Assembly: GCA_963575745.1 (NCBI GenBank)
Contig: CAUYUJ010011448.1
Coordinates: forward strand, 307,501-371,500
DNA: 64,000 nucleotides
From: Prorocentrum cordatum
Taxonomy: Eukaryota > Sar > Dinophyceae > Prorocentrales > Prorocentraceae
Reading direction: 5' to 3'
Of the stretch, positions 19,342 through 30,196 are shown piece by piece; positions within the stretch are counted from its first letter, which is position 1, and the number at the start of each line of letters is the position of its first letter. The notes under the pieces are model-generated. The model was given only the letters and a program-made list of their open reading frames with translations, searched no databases and was not told the DNA's origin. The position numbers and the translations under genes are program-made.

Positions 19342-19523
19342 GTATCGTTTAACCGATCCCCATCCTCATCCGCATCCCCTTCGAGACCCCACCACATTAC
19401 CCCCCAGTTCGGGGTACACTCTTCGAAACTCGAAGGGAAAGGCCTATATCCCCATCTAGGGGGGTAAATCGGCCAGTGGAATCCAGGCCACGCCGCTGGG
19501 GATGGGGATCGGTTAAGCGATAC
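19342..19523. mobile_element. 182-bp TIR element
   Basis: The left end GTATCGTTTAACCGATCCCC continues CATCC. The right end is the complement of GTATCGCTTAACCGATCCCC continuing CATCC, giving arms of about 25 bases with one mismatch. No second copy is seen in the window and no clear target duplication. Confidence 0.7.
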
Positions 19524-19566
19524 TCAGAAGGCGGCGGTGCTCAGGCGCCATATCAGCGCGCTGTAA

Positions 19567-19911
19567 TCCCAGCTCGGCAACGAGAGGTGGCTTCGCTCGC
19601 GGCCGTCGGGGCTGCTGCTGCCTACGGAGATCCAGCAGATCAGCGCCTACGCGGACGACATCATGGGGACCGTGGAGTTCCCACCGGCGCCGCTGCCGCC
19701 GGGCGGCGGGCTGGCGATGCCGCCGCCGCAGGCCCCGCCGCTAGAGTCACCGCCAGGGGCTTGCCATGTGCCTCGGACGGCGGTGGCCTCCGCGGTCGAG
19801 AACGAGTTCACCCAGCCCACAGTCAGGGGCGAGGACGAAGGCGTGAACAAGGACGCAGTCGAGAACGAGGACGAGCTGGCCTTGGTGAGCGAACCCGACC
19901 GGAACGCCTAG
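19567..19911 (+). CDS. Short Pro/Gly-rich hypothetical coding segment
   Basis: Frame 1 is open from 19567 to a TAG at 19909-19911. It reads through LLLPTEIQQISAYADDIMGT, a Pro/Gly-rich middle (PPAPLPPGGGLAMPPPQAPP) and an acidic tail (VENEDELALVSEPDRNA). The first ATG is at 19663, but the coding-like phrase starts before it, so this may be an exon that begins after an upstream splice site. It lies just upstream of the acidic repeat protein and could belong to the same gene. No known domain recognised. Confidence 0.3.
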   Translation, partial: SQLGNERWLRSRPSGLLLPTEIQQISAYADDIMGTVEFPPAPLPPGGGLAMPPPQAPPLESPPGACHVPRTAVASAVENEFTQPTVRGEDEGVNKDAVENEDELALVSEPDRNA

Positions 19912-20041
19912 CCATCTTTGGGCAGACCGCTGCCCCTCGTGCCTCGGGCGCGGCTGTGCAAATACGAGCTCAATATCAAGGAGTCCTTCACTCGCTCATT
20001 TTGGTCATCATCTTCTGGGCGGCTCGTCCTCGCGATGTCGG

Positions 20042-21330
20042 CTGCACAAGGCGCGGCACGCTCCCCAGTTGGCCGAGCAGCTGAACTTGGCAGTCGCGGA
20101 CGCGGCGACGGGCCGGCCCCCAGACGCTTCGCCCGAGGGGGACGTGGAGGATGACCCACAGGGCAGGTGGTGGAGGGACGAGCTTGTCCCAGTGGGCCGC
20201 CTCTCCATCCCGTCTCAGCGTCCTGCGCGTCCCTGCGAGTGCTGCGCCTTAGACGGCGCGACTGTGCTCGATCTCCTCCGCAGGGATGCCGAGGAGGATT
20301 CGGACGAGGAGGGTGACCCGGACGAGGAGGATGACTACTGGTATGAGGACGCGGACGGCAGCGCGTTCCGGAAAGGTTCTGCCGAAACGCGCCGGGAAGA
20401 TTCTGTTTGGAGTACGGTTGCGCGAGAAGTAATTATGACTTGGGCACGTGGTTTGCGTTCGAGGACCGGCGACAGTTCGAGAGCTTCGATGAGCAGCTCG
20501 AGGACGTGAAGGCCCCGTTCAAGATGAAATTCGGGATCGCGTTCGAGGAAGTGGAGGACTCGGGCGAGGAGGATGATTTTCTGTACGTGGACGCGGACGG
20601 CACCAAGTGGGTTACGCTCGAGGGTCGGGGCCCGCTCGCGAACCTCGACGAGCAGCTCGAGGATCTTAAGACCCTGTTCAAGCTGAAATTTGGGTTCGCG
20701 TTCGAGGGCGTGGGGGGCTCGGACAAGGAGGATGACTACCTGTGCAAGGACGCGGACGGCAACAAGTGGGTTGCGCTCGAGGGTCGGGGCCTGTTCGCGA
20801 GTCTTGACGAGCATTTCGAGGACCGGAAGGCCATGTTCCAGCAGAGGTTCGGGTTCGCGCTCGCAGGTGGTCCGGGGGAGGATTCCGAGGATGAGGAGAT
20901 CACGGCAGAGGACACCCTGTGCGTAGACGAGGATCCGCAGCTCCCGCCCGCGCTCGACGACACCGTGGAACAGAAGAGCCTGGCTGCCAGCGAGCTCAAT
21001 GGCCCGCTCGCGCCGCGGGCGGACGCGGCCCTCGCGTGCCGCCCTTCGTCTCCTCGGCGCAGCCTGGGCCTGGCCCACCTCGCCGCCTTCGGCGAGTCGC
21101 GGGAGCTGTCTACCTCCGGGGAGTGGCTCGTGCGGATCTGCCAGACCATGGAGGCGAGAGCGGTGGCCGCGCACCTTGAGTGCGCCACGATACGGGATCC
21201 TGCCCTGGTGCGACAAGGCGTCGCCTACGCGCAGGTGGCGGCCTCGATTCGTGGGCTGATGCGGAGGACCTTGGCAGGTTCGTCAGCCGAGGAAGGCCGC
21301 CGCCCAGTTTTGTCACCAGCGACATGGTAG
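20042..21330 (+). CDS. Acidic repeat protein, unknown, frame broken near 20363-20448
   Basis: Frame 2 from about 20042 reads HKARHAPQLAEQLNLAVADA and reaches the acidic block DEEDDYWYEDADGS. The same block then recurs in frame 1 as GEEDDFLYVDADGTKWV and DKEDDYLCKDADGNKWV, each followed by an Asp/Glu-rich helix (LDEQLEDLKTLFKLKFGFAF). There are three units of about 60 residues. The first unit carries about 83 extra bases between its DADGS and WFAFED parts. This is not a multiple of three and moves the downstream copies into another frame, so the gene is either broken there or has a small intron. The C-terminal 120 residues are not repetitive and end with TGG TAG at 21325-21330. No ATG is evident at the left edge; the gene probably continues upstream. 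Family not recognised. Confidence 0.5.
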
Positions 21331-22800
21331 AGGACTCCCTGCCGACTTGGCGCTGCCACCTTCCCGAAGGAATGCCTCCCGCTCGGGTCCGCTGGAGTTC
21401 GGCCGCCACTTTCTCGCCGCTCTCTTCTCTTAAAAATGGAGTAGTGTTTCACTTCTTCCGCTGCGCTGGCAGTTCGGCGATTTGCGTGCGCGCATAGTAT
21501 CTTTTTTGCGTCCTCACGCATTACTTTCTGGGGGATAGTATTGGCATGATTTCGATGTGCTCGTGAGTCTGGCTTACTCTTCAGGCTGACCCGTCCCGAC
21601 AGATGAGGTGTCGTGCATTTTACCGGAGCCTATGGAACTGAACGGTAGGGGTCCTGCTGCGAATGTCTGATGTTCGAGTTATTATTGCGTGCGGCTCGGA
21701 GGAGTTGTTGCGATCCCTGCGGGTGTAGGACCTCCCGTGGTGGCAGTGCACGTTCGTAGGCTTGTCTCCCCTCTCCTCCTCCCCCGGTTCGCCTTGCTCC
21801 AGGCGCGGCGCTGGTACATCTTCTATGTGAGTTTGCGTCGTTCTAACTGCCTGGATCTCCGTCCCATCCACGACCGATCGCCTGGGCAATAATTGTCGCG
21901 GGTGGCTGCGCTTGTTAGTGGCTGTCTTCCGCAGAGGGGGCAGGATTTGTCCGCCCAGGCCGGCGTTTTCAGCAGGCAGCGCGTCCCACTGGCAGCACCA
22001 TTGGAGCTTCGCGGTGGTGATCCATCTCCCGTCCAGAACAAAAGCCTTCGAATGACCACCACCTCATGTTCGTGCCATTCAGGCGAGAGCCCCATTTTGA
22101 AAAGAATTGCGTTGCATCTTTATAGCGAGTGATGCGGCATTCGCCAAGGCATGATTCACACAAGTCGTCGAGGTGTCCAATGATACCCCCGTTTTTGACA
22201 GGACCACAGCTCTTGCATCAGTGGGCATTTTTGGTCAGGCGCGGCGACGAAGTCCCAGGCAAAACTTTCAGTTTGAAAAGGGATTGCCCTCCATCCGTGC
22301 AGCTGCACCATATGTTCAAGCTGCTGGTTTTAAGTCGGGTGTATCTTTCTACAGGGGGGATCTTCAATCAGAGTCGAACAATTGTCAAGGGGCGATTTTT
22401 CTCTGCGTATCTTTTGTGTATTTCCATTTTCTTTCAAAAGCAGCCTGTAAGGGGCCATGACCGACCCAGTGCGTTTTTTTTTGGGGGGGAAATGCAGAAT
22501 TCTTGAAATAATATCGAAGGTAGAACAACAGGAAACGCCGTGCAGCTTTTACATCTGCGAACGTTTCTCGTCCGCAAATTTCAACGAAATGCCAAGGTGA
22601 TATCCCCATTCAGAAACAAAACCCTTCATCCTTGTACTACTTGCGAGCTTTTTAGACGACTGTGCGCGATGCTGGGCGGGAGCCTCATCTTGAAAACTTC
22701 AGGGCCATATACGGCGAGGAAGTTTCAGTCGAAACGCTCGGCCCGCCCTAACAACACGTGTGGGGGTGCGACAGGGAAAACATATTTATAAATAAAGGGG
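21331..22800. other. Non-coding, less GC-rich, nothing recognised
   Basis: Only short frames of shifting character are present. There are no long simple repeats and no domain motifs. It is probably intergenic or intronic. Confidence 0.4.
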
Positions 22801-22839
22801 AGGAAACAAGGCTGCGCGTGCAGATCTCTCGTCCAGATG

Positions 22840-23985
22840 GGGAAACGGAGGAGGAGGAAGTGGAGGAGGAGGAGGACGAGGAGGAGGAGGAGGAGGAGAG
22901 AGGAGGAAGAGGAGGAGGTGGGAGGAGGAAGAGGAGGAGGAGGTGGGTCGGAGGAGGAGGGGAGGAGGAGGAGGAGGAGGAGGAGGAGGAGGCGGAAGCT
23001 GAGGCAGAGGAGGGAGGAGGGAAGCGGAGGATCGGGAAGAGGAGGACAAAGGAGGCGGATGAGGAGAGGAGGAGGGGGCCAGGAACACAGGTGGAAAAAC
23101 TAACATTTTGAGGAGACGAGGAGACAGAGGAGGGACAAACAAAGGCAGGAGGAAACGGTTGCGGAGGAGGGACGAGGAGGGGGAGGACGAGGAGGAAGAG
23201 GAGGTGGAGGAGGAGGAGGAGGAGGGGAGGGGAGGAGGTTAGGTGGGGAGGAGGAACAGAGGAAGGGGAAGAGGATCGGAGGAACAAGCCTGAGGGCAAA
23301 AGAGGGGATGAGGATGAGGATGCGGATGAGGATGAGGTTGGATGAGGGGAGGAGGAGGACGGAGGGACGGAGGACGGAGGACGGAGGACGGAGGAGGAGG
23401 AGGAGGAGGAGGAGGTGGCGGTGGATGTGGGGGAGGAGGAGGAGGCGGAGGGGAGGAGGAGGAGGGAGGAGGAGGGAGGATGAGGAGGGAAGGAGGAGGC
23501 GGCGGAGGAGGAGGTGGAAGGAGGAGGAGGAGGAGGAGGAAGAGTGCGGAGGTGGTAGCAGGAGGAGGAGGTAGGAGGAGGAGGAGGAGGAGGAGGTGGC
23601 GGGGGCGGGGGAGGGGGGGGGGAGAGGGGGGAGGGGGTAGGGGAAGGGGAAGTAGGAGGAGGAGGAGGAGGAGGAGGAGGAGGAGGCGAGGAGTAGGAGG
23701 AGGAGGAGGAGGAGGAGGAGGAGGAGAGGAGGGGAGGAGGAGGAAGGACAGGGAGGAGGAGGGAGGAGGAGGAGGAAGGAGGAGGAGGAGGAGGAGAGGA
23801 GGTAGGGAGGAGGAGAGGAGGAGGAGGAGCAGGAGGAGGAGGAGGAGGAGGAGGAGGAGGGGGAGGGGTGGGGGAGGAGGAGGAGGAGGAGGAGGAGGAG
23901 GAGGAGGAGGAGGAGGAGGAGGAGGAGGCGGAGCAGGAGGAGGCGGCGGAGGAGGAGGAGGAGTTGGAGGAGGAGAAGAGGAAAA
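22840..23985. repeat. GGA-rich polypurine array (~1.1 kb)
   Basis: Near-continuous GGA with G-run, GGAC and GAT interruptions. All long frames here encode Glu/Gly/Arg or the complementary Pro/Ser/Leu low-complexity peptides and are not treated as genes. Confidence 0.9.
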
Positions 23986-24777
23986 CGAAGAAGACGAATA
24001 AGAAGACGAAGACGAAGAAGATGAAGACGAAGACGAAGACGAATACGAAGACGAATAATAATATTACTATAAATAATCATAATAATAGTAGTATTAATAA
24101 TACTAACAATAATAATAACAATAACAATAACAATAACAATAATAATCATAATACTACTAATCAGAATCATAATCATACGAATAAGAAGAAGACTAAGCAG
24201 ACGAAGACGAATACTACGAGAGCAGACGAAGACGAATACTACGATGAAGACGGCGAATAATAAGAATACGAAGACGAATACTAAGCATAATAATAAGACC
24301 ACGAATAAGAAGACAACGAATCATAATACCTATAATACGAATGGGAAGACGAATAACAAGACTACTAAGACTCACACTGCGAATACGAATAATAATGTTA
24401 AGAAGAATAAGCCGAACCATAATACGAATACTACGAATAATAATAAGACGAATAATAATACGAATGCGAAGGCGACGCACAAAAATAATATTACTAAGAA
24501 AAATAATAATCAGAACAATAACAATAATAGTATTAAGAATAATAACACAACGACTACGAATCATAAGACGAATAATAATATGAATAATATGACGAAGACG
24601 ACGACGACTATTACGACAAATGCGAATACGAATACTACTAATAATACTATTAATAATACGAATAATAAGAAGAAGCAGGCCACGACTAATACGAATAATA
24701 CTAAGACTACTACTACTACTAAGATTACTAAGACTAATACTAATACTGCTAACACTAACATGAAGAATAAGAGGATG
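23986..24777. repeat. Degenerate ANN-triplet tract (AAT/AAG/ACG/ACT)
   Basis: About 790 bases with strict 3-base periodicity in which one position is almost always A and the others vary among AAT, AAG, ACG, ACT and ATT. The frame reads almost entirely as Asn, Thr and Lys. It is flanked on both sides by GGA arrays. Confidence 0.8.
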
Positions 24778-24817
24778 AGGAGGAGGAGGAGGAGGAGGAG
24801 GAGGAGAAGGAGGAGGA

Positions 24818-24917
24818 NNNNNNNNNNNNNNNNNNNNNNNNNNNNNNNNNNNNNNNNNNNNNNNNNNNNNNNNNNNNNNNNNNNNNNNNNNNNNNNNNNN
24901 NNNNNNNNNNNNNNNNN
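24818..24917. other. Assembly gap (100 N)
   Basis: Exactly 100 N, the conventional unknown-length scaffold gap, inside a GGA array. Sequence continuity across it is not proven. Confidence 0.99.
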
Positions 24918-25380
24918 GAGGATGATGATATTCTACGATTACGTCTACGACGAGTCTCAGGGGCTCCCTCGGGTGGCGCGGCATACCACTTCCGCCACCG
25001 AGGAGCCCCGTACCGCCACGGGCCGCCACCGAGGCAGCTCGCGCGCAGAGGACAGTAGGGTTGCAGATAGGAACAGCACCGCCCTGTGGCAGGCCACATC
25101 TACCTGTACGGCGCCCGCTGCTACCCCTGCGGGCAAAGCATGCTGTCGAGCCATGGGGTTGTAGGCTCCTCCACAGGCGCTGCACTCCGACAGGGCCTGG
25201 TCCACTACAACAATAAGCTCTTTTTCACCACACTATTTTGGCTAAGCCAGGTCCCCTCTCACCAGGTCCCCTTGCCCAGCAGCCCGATTGGGCCGCGGCC
25301 AGTGCCCTAGGAGTGCCTTGGGTCCCCCTCCGCAGAGGTGCCCACAATGACCAGAGGGAAGAGGAGGGGGAGGGCTCACC

Positions 25381-26149
25381 GAAGTAGTCCATCGGGCCGT
25401 TCCTGGAGACCGTCTTGCACGCCGCCGTCACAGCCTTGACCTCCTCTTTCTCAACCGTCTTCGGGCCGCCGCCCAAGCCGTGCCAGCTGTCGGGTTCCAC
25501 CTTGCCGCCCAGCGGGATGGTCTCGACGCTCTTGGTCTTGGCCTGCTCCTCCACCTTCGTGTCGTTCCTGTGCTGCCGGGTCTCGCACGCGCCTATCGGG
25601 TTGACCCCGATGATCGTCGTGCAGTCCGCCATCGCAGCCTTGAGCATCTGGCTCTTCATGGAGATCGTCGTGTGGTATGCCGCCGAAGCCGCGAACTCCT
25701 CGTTCGCCTTCGGGCCGCCGTTCTCCTTGACGCTGTCCTTCTCTGCCTTCTGTGGGCCATTGTCCAGGCCATGCCAGCTGTCGGGGCCCACCTTGCCTCC
25801 TCGCGGGATGGTCGCGACGCCTTTGGCCTTGGCCTGCTCCTCCAATTTCTTGTCCTTCCCTTCCTCCTCGGGCGCCCCCTGAAGGATGGCCTGCTTGCCG
25901 CCAGCGGGGAACTCGTCGCCGCGGGCCTCGACGCTCGGGAGGATGGCCTTCACGCTCTTGGCCTTGGCCTGCTCCTTCAATGTCGTTGCAAGCTCTCGGA
26001 AGCCATCCTGTAACGGGTGGCTCCCAACCGAATGGACGCGATCTTTCAGGAACGTCGTCATCATGAAATTGCCGACGGCCACGGCCGCCATGGCCACCGC
26101 CCCCGTAGCATGGCTGCGCGCCGTCTTGGGCCCATGGTCCTGACGCCGC
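25381..26149 (-). CDS. Large exon of an unknown protein with two internal repeats
   Basis: The minus strand is open for about 256 codons with no low-complexity bias, between a CTAG|G acceptor (26150-26151) preceded by a CCT-rich polypyrimidine run and a possible donor at CTTCG|GTGAGC. The product contains an Ala/Met/Val-rich stretch near its start (AVAMAAVAVGNFMMTTF), possibly a membrane-associated or signal-like segment. Two repeats of roughly 75-90 residues follow. Each begins EEQAKxKxVxTIPxGGKVxP, continues DSWHGLxxGP, then a KxxEKxxVK tail. A partial third copy (LKEQAKAKSVKAILPSVEA) lies upstream. I do not recognise the family. Flanking exons were not found; the reading frame stays open into the GGA/CCT array on the 5' side, which I regard as intron. 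Confidence 0.5.
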
Positions 26150-26151
26150 CT

Positions 26152-26290
26152 AGGAGGAGGAGGAGGAGGAGAAGGAGGAGGAGGAGGAGGAGGAGGAGGA
26201 GGAGGAGGAGGAGGAGGAGGAGGCGGAGGAGGAGAGGAGGAGGAGGAGGAGGAGGAGGACGAGGAAGAAAAGGAGGAGGAGGAGGACGGG
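26152..26290. repeat. GGA/CCT array forming the polypyrimidine tract of the minus-strand exon
   Basis: On the minus strand CCT units run into CCTAG directly before the exon ending at 26149. Confidence 0.8.
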
Positions 26291-26476
26291 CATAAACGCG
26301 CTCCCTCCCGGCAGCACCGGCCGCGGCCCCCCCCCCGCGCGCACGGCGCGCGCCCGCGGCGCCAGGCGGGGCATCGCCCCGCCGTTGCTCGGCGGCGCGC
26401 CTCCGCCGCGCGGACGCCTCGCGGCTGTGCGGCTGTGGTGTCGCCCTCGCGCTGCGTGCCTCCGCCTCCTCCTCTT

Positions 26477-26618
26477 GAACGAAGGATTGCAAAAGAAAAA
26501 CGAAGGATTGCAAAAAAAAAAATCTTTCGTTTTTTGCAATCCTTCGTTTTTTGCAATCCTTTTTTTTTTTTTTTGCAATCTTTTTTTTTTTTTTGCAATC
26601 CTTCGTTTTTTTTTTCAA
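26477..26618. repeat. Inverted-repeat cluster of GAAGGATTGCAAAAA units, second locus
   Basis: Two forward units (26481, 26502) are followed by four reverse units (TTTTTGCAATCCTTC or shortened). They share long A and T runs of 8-15 bases. The repeated core is identical to that at 7651-7740. Confidence 0.8.
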
Positions 26619-26734
26619 CACCTCCGTCGTTCGTCCCTTGCCCTCCCCCTCCTGCCTCTGCCCTCCTCCCCCTCCTCCTCCCCTTGCGCTTCGCTTGCCC
26701 CTCTTCTCCCTCCCGCCTCTCCTCCTTCCCCCGC

Positions 26735-26820
26735 GTCCTGCTCCTCCTCCTCCTCCTCCTCCTTCTCCTCCTCCTCCTCCTCCTCCTCCTCCTCCTCCTC
26801 CTCCTCCTCCTCCTCCCCCC
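26735..26820. repeat. CCT microsatellite
   Basis: Near-perfect CCT array of about 75 bases. Confidence 0.9.
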
Positions 26821-26899
26821 TGTCACTCGAATTTTATCTCTGCATCCCCTTTCCATCTCCCCTGCTTGTCTAGCTCATGCTTTGCGTGGAGCTGGCAGC

Positions 26900-28130
26900 A
26901 GGTGCTTTGACGCCGTTTAGCTTACGCCACTTCCCCGCGCCCGCCTTATTCGCGCTGTTATTAGCACACCGCTATTTTTCACTACCGCCATACGGAAACA
27001 TTCGGTCTTCGATCCACATTCCATGTTCTAGTTGGTAGCGGAGCATCGGGTCTTTTCCACTTCGCCGCCATGGCCCGCATGGCATTCATTTCTCGCCAGG
27101 CATTGATGGCAACGGCTTCTCCACTCCGCCGCTTTCGAGCTCATCGGACTCACCGCTTTAACACTCCAGCAGCTGACGCTGGATCGCCGTCGCGGCGCCT
27201 TTCCCGTGCTTCCTGGCGGGGGACTCGCGCGCGCTTTATTTCATTTCGTACAAGGACCACGACATTGAGCTCTACAAGCACAGCGGCGCCCCGCCGCCTC
27301 TGATTGCTTTCCTTTCCAGGGCTTGCCCAGACTATGTCTGAGCAGCTCTTGGGCCTGACCGCTACCATTCCCTCACATGGAAGTGCCCGCAGGCGCTGAT
27401 TCAGCTGCGAATCGTGAGACGTTGATCGATACAGCGTTCACATCAGCGGCTCCAGCCAGGATCCCCGAGCTCGTCGCAACTATGTCGAGAGCCACAGGGG
27501 GACACAACACAGTTGGAAAATAGCGAAAAGCCCGCAGAGGGTCTGGCGACTATGTCGTCATCACTCCGAGGGACAGCGAAACATACTTGGGACTTTCTGT
27601 CTCCGACCTCTTGGAACATGACTCAACGCCGCACCCAGCTATTCTTTTCTTTATGGCAGGGCGAGAACCCGATGGGCACTCCTCTCGACGATCGTGCGCT
27701 TGTTGGTGTTCAGTTCAGCAACGTCACGATACGACGCACGAAGAGCATTCCCATGACTATGCTGCGGGGTGCCCCGAGCACCGAGCATCGCAACCGTGCG
27801 ACGGGAGATCACGCCTAAGGCGTTGACGAGGAGGAACACATCCGGGGCAAGCGCCCACGACGGCTCCGAGGTTCATGGTCAGAGCATTGCCGTCACGGAT
27901 CCTCTGCATCTCTACTCTGGATGGAAGGCCATCGGGATGGGCGTGCTTGCGGTGGCGAGCTGCCTATCCTGCATGGACGCAGGCTGTGGCGGCGGCGACG
28001 CGCGACGCCTCCGCGCCTGGGGGCCCGAGCAGCAATGTCGAGCGTCTTTCCAGCGATGGGTGCGAGAGGTGATGATCTGGTCACTGGCGAACTCAGACCT
28101 CAGCGAGTTTAGCTAGGCCGCCTTCGTATC
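26900..28130. other. Unique sequence, no gene assigned
   Basis: Short + frames such as 27513-27818 (102 codons, ATG start) have ordinary composition but no recognisable motif. On the minus strand 27651-27839 is equally plausible. Nothing can be assigned. Confidence 0.3.
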
Positions 28131-28364
28131 AGCCGACCTGCCCGACAGTGACCTCCGAGAGATGTTCGCAAGTTTCGGGGAGTGCAAAGGCAAGGGGGAA
28201 GGGGGGCCAGGACCTGTGGCATGGGTTCGGGCCGCCAGGGCGACCCCGTGGGCCCCAGCGGGGTGCGTATTCGTCGTCGTCGTCCAACCCGCGCGACGCC
28301 GAACAGCGACCGCTGCGACCGGACGCCGAGCACCCCTCGCCCCGCCGCTGGGGGCTCCCCCCCC

Positions 28365-28475
28365 TCCTCCTCCTCCTCCTCCGCCTCCTCCTCCTCCTCC
28401 TCCTCCTCCTCCTCCTCTCCACTTCTCTCTCCTTCTCCTCCTCCTCCTCCTCCTCCTCCTCTTCCTCCTCCTCTG
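28365..28475. repeat. CCT microsatellite
   Basis: CCT array with CTC/TTC interruptions. Confidence 0.85.
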
Positions 28476-28721
28476 TGGTTCACTATGTTGAGTCGTCATC
28501 TTCTTATTCGTATCCGTAGTATTATTCGTGATATTATTAGCTCTGTGGCTCTATTCGTGATTTTTAGCTCTATGGCCTTATTCGTGTTAGTATTAGCTCT
28601 ATTCGCATTCGTGATACGTCTAGCCCCATGGCCCCGTAGCGCGCGGCCTGGTGCAAGGGCACCCACCCGCCGCCCCAGGCGGTGGGGGAAGACAAGACCA
28701 GGGACCAGTGCAATCAAAGGA

Positions 28722-28845
28722 GAGGAAACGGTGCCGGGAGGAGGAGGAGGAGGAGGAGGAGGAGGAGGAGGAGGAGGAGGAGGAGGAGGAGGAGGAGGAG
28801 GAGGAGGAGGAGGAGGAGGAGGATGAGGAGGAGGAGGAGGAGGAA
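28722..28845. repeat. GGA array flanked by a 13-bp direct repeat
   Basis: GGAAACGGTGCCG occurs just before the array (28726) and again at its end (28842), where the family 2 TIR element starts. Confidence 0.75.
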
Positions 28846-29000
28846 ACGGTGCCGATACCGATGCCCTGCCCTGCCTTTCTCCTCTGTGGGCCTCCTGGGA
28901 GGCCTTCGTCGCCACCGCTGGATTCGCCTCGAAATTCTGGTCAGAGCGACCCCTGTGAGCGGTCCGGGGAGTAGCGGTATCGGTACCTTTCTGGTTTCCC
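28841..29000. mobile_element. ~160-bp TIR element, family 2 copy 1
   Basis: The left arm GGTGCCGATACCGATGCC pairs with the complement of the right arm (GGTACCGATACCGCTACTCC). The core TCCTGGGAGGCC...CGTCGCCA and TTCTGGTCAGA is shared with the copy at 46531. The element abuts a GGA array. Confidence 0.6.
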
Positions 29001-29019
29001 GCGCCAGGGCTTATTTCGA

Positions 29020-29610
29020 TGCTGCCGATTCGACTCGCTGTCGGCTCTTGCCGGCCCGATCCGATTCGCTTCCGAGTCTCGGGCTATCCGATGTGGCCCG
29101 ATGCCTGCGTGGCGCTGTTGCGCATCCTGGCGCCGCCGATTCGATTCGATTCCGACTCCGAGCTGGTGCGGCCCGAGTCGATACACGTTCAATCCGTTCC
29201 GATTGCTCGATTCGATGCTGGCTGCTCCTGCCAGTGGGAGAAAGTTCAGACGCTGAACCACTTGGGGCTCAGGCGAGGCTCTGGTTTTCGGGCCGTTCTT
29301 CCGATCATGAACAGCGTTTTGAGGGGCCTGGGGCCCGGCGAGGGCTCCCAGATGCCGAAGACGGCCAGAAGCCTCTCGTCGTGATTTTTTTGTTCATGCT
29401 GGTCCGATGTCTGGGTCGCCCCTGCAGGGCCGCCTACGCTCCGATCTGTTGCGATTCGATTCGCCAGCCGGGGACGCGATTCCGCCTCGAGCCGACTGGG
29501 GCCGCTGCGTCGGCATCGGCCGGGGCCCTCCAGAGCCAGGCGCGGCGGTCCGATCCCGAGTCGGCTCGACGTGTTTGCTTCGCTGGCGACGCGGTGCGAT
29601 CCCGACCCTG
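29020..29610. repeat. Degenerate GATTCGATTC-rich sequence
   Basis: GATTCGATTCCG-like motifs recur many times here. Similar runs are at 58670-58870 and 63380-63440, where GACGATTCGxTGGCGATCCG is shared (58799 and 63381). No coding assigned. Confidence 0.5.
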
Positions 29611-30005
29611 CCCGATTCTGCGATGTGGTCCGGCCCTCGAGGAGCAAACATTGGGAGTATCACCAAACGTTGGTTATATTCTGCTTGTGACCAGAAATTA
29701 TGGGACAGCTGAGAAGACGCCTTCCTCCACCACATGCAATAACCGGGCTCTCTTCTCTCGAGGAGCAGCAGAACTGGCATCAGGATGAATCTGCGGAGGT
29801 CCGGGCCAATCTCTTGGATCGGCAGGCTGCCCAGCGCCGATCCCAGAAATTAGCGCAGACTTCCGCACGTTTCTGTGTATGCCATTTTTGGCTACTCGGG
29901 AGCTGGACCGAGTCGTAAAATCGGGTAGAATCGGAATCGGGTAGGATCGGGATCGGACCGTCGAAAGTTTATGTTCATGCATGTTTGTGTTTTTGGCGGC
30001 GAGCC

Positions 30006-30173
30006 CGGGTGGGAAGTGAGAAGAGGCGGGCCTTCTCAGGAGTCTCGGCAGTCCCGAAGCCTTCTGAGAAGCTCTCTCCCCGCAGACGCAGAAACAACTT
30101 CTCAGAAGGCGTCAGGGCTTCTGAGCAGTTCCGCCGCCTTCCGAGAAGGCCTTCTCCTTCTCACTTCCCCCCG
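30006..30173. mobile_element. ~168-bp TIR element with nested CTTCTCAGAAG palindromes
   Basis: The arms are CGGGTGGGAAGTGAGAAG and the complement of a right end reading CGGGGGGAAGTGAGAAG; GGCCTTCTC follows on both sides. Inside, GCCTTCTGAGAAG and CTTCTCAGAAGGC form a further perfect 13-bp inverted pair. Confidence 0.6.
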
Positions 30174-30196
30174 AAAGAGCTCAGGCCGAGTGTGAT

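Noticed and set aside
23100-24302. 400-codon minus-strand Leu/Pro/Ser ORF
   Set aside because: It is the complement of the GGA array and ANN tract, without stops because of the repeat composition.
25225-25248. Possible spliced-leader relic (CTATTTTGGCTAAGCCAG)
   Set aside because: Only ATTTTGGCT plus AAG matches the dinoflagellate leader as I recall it, and the nearest likely exon is on the other strand.
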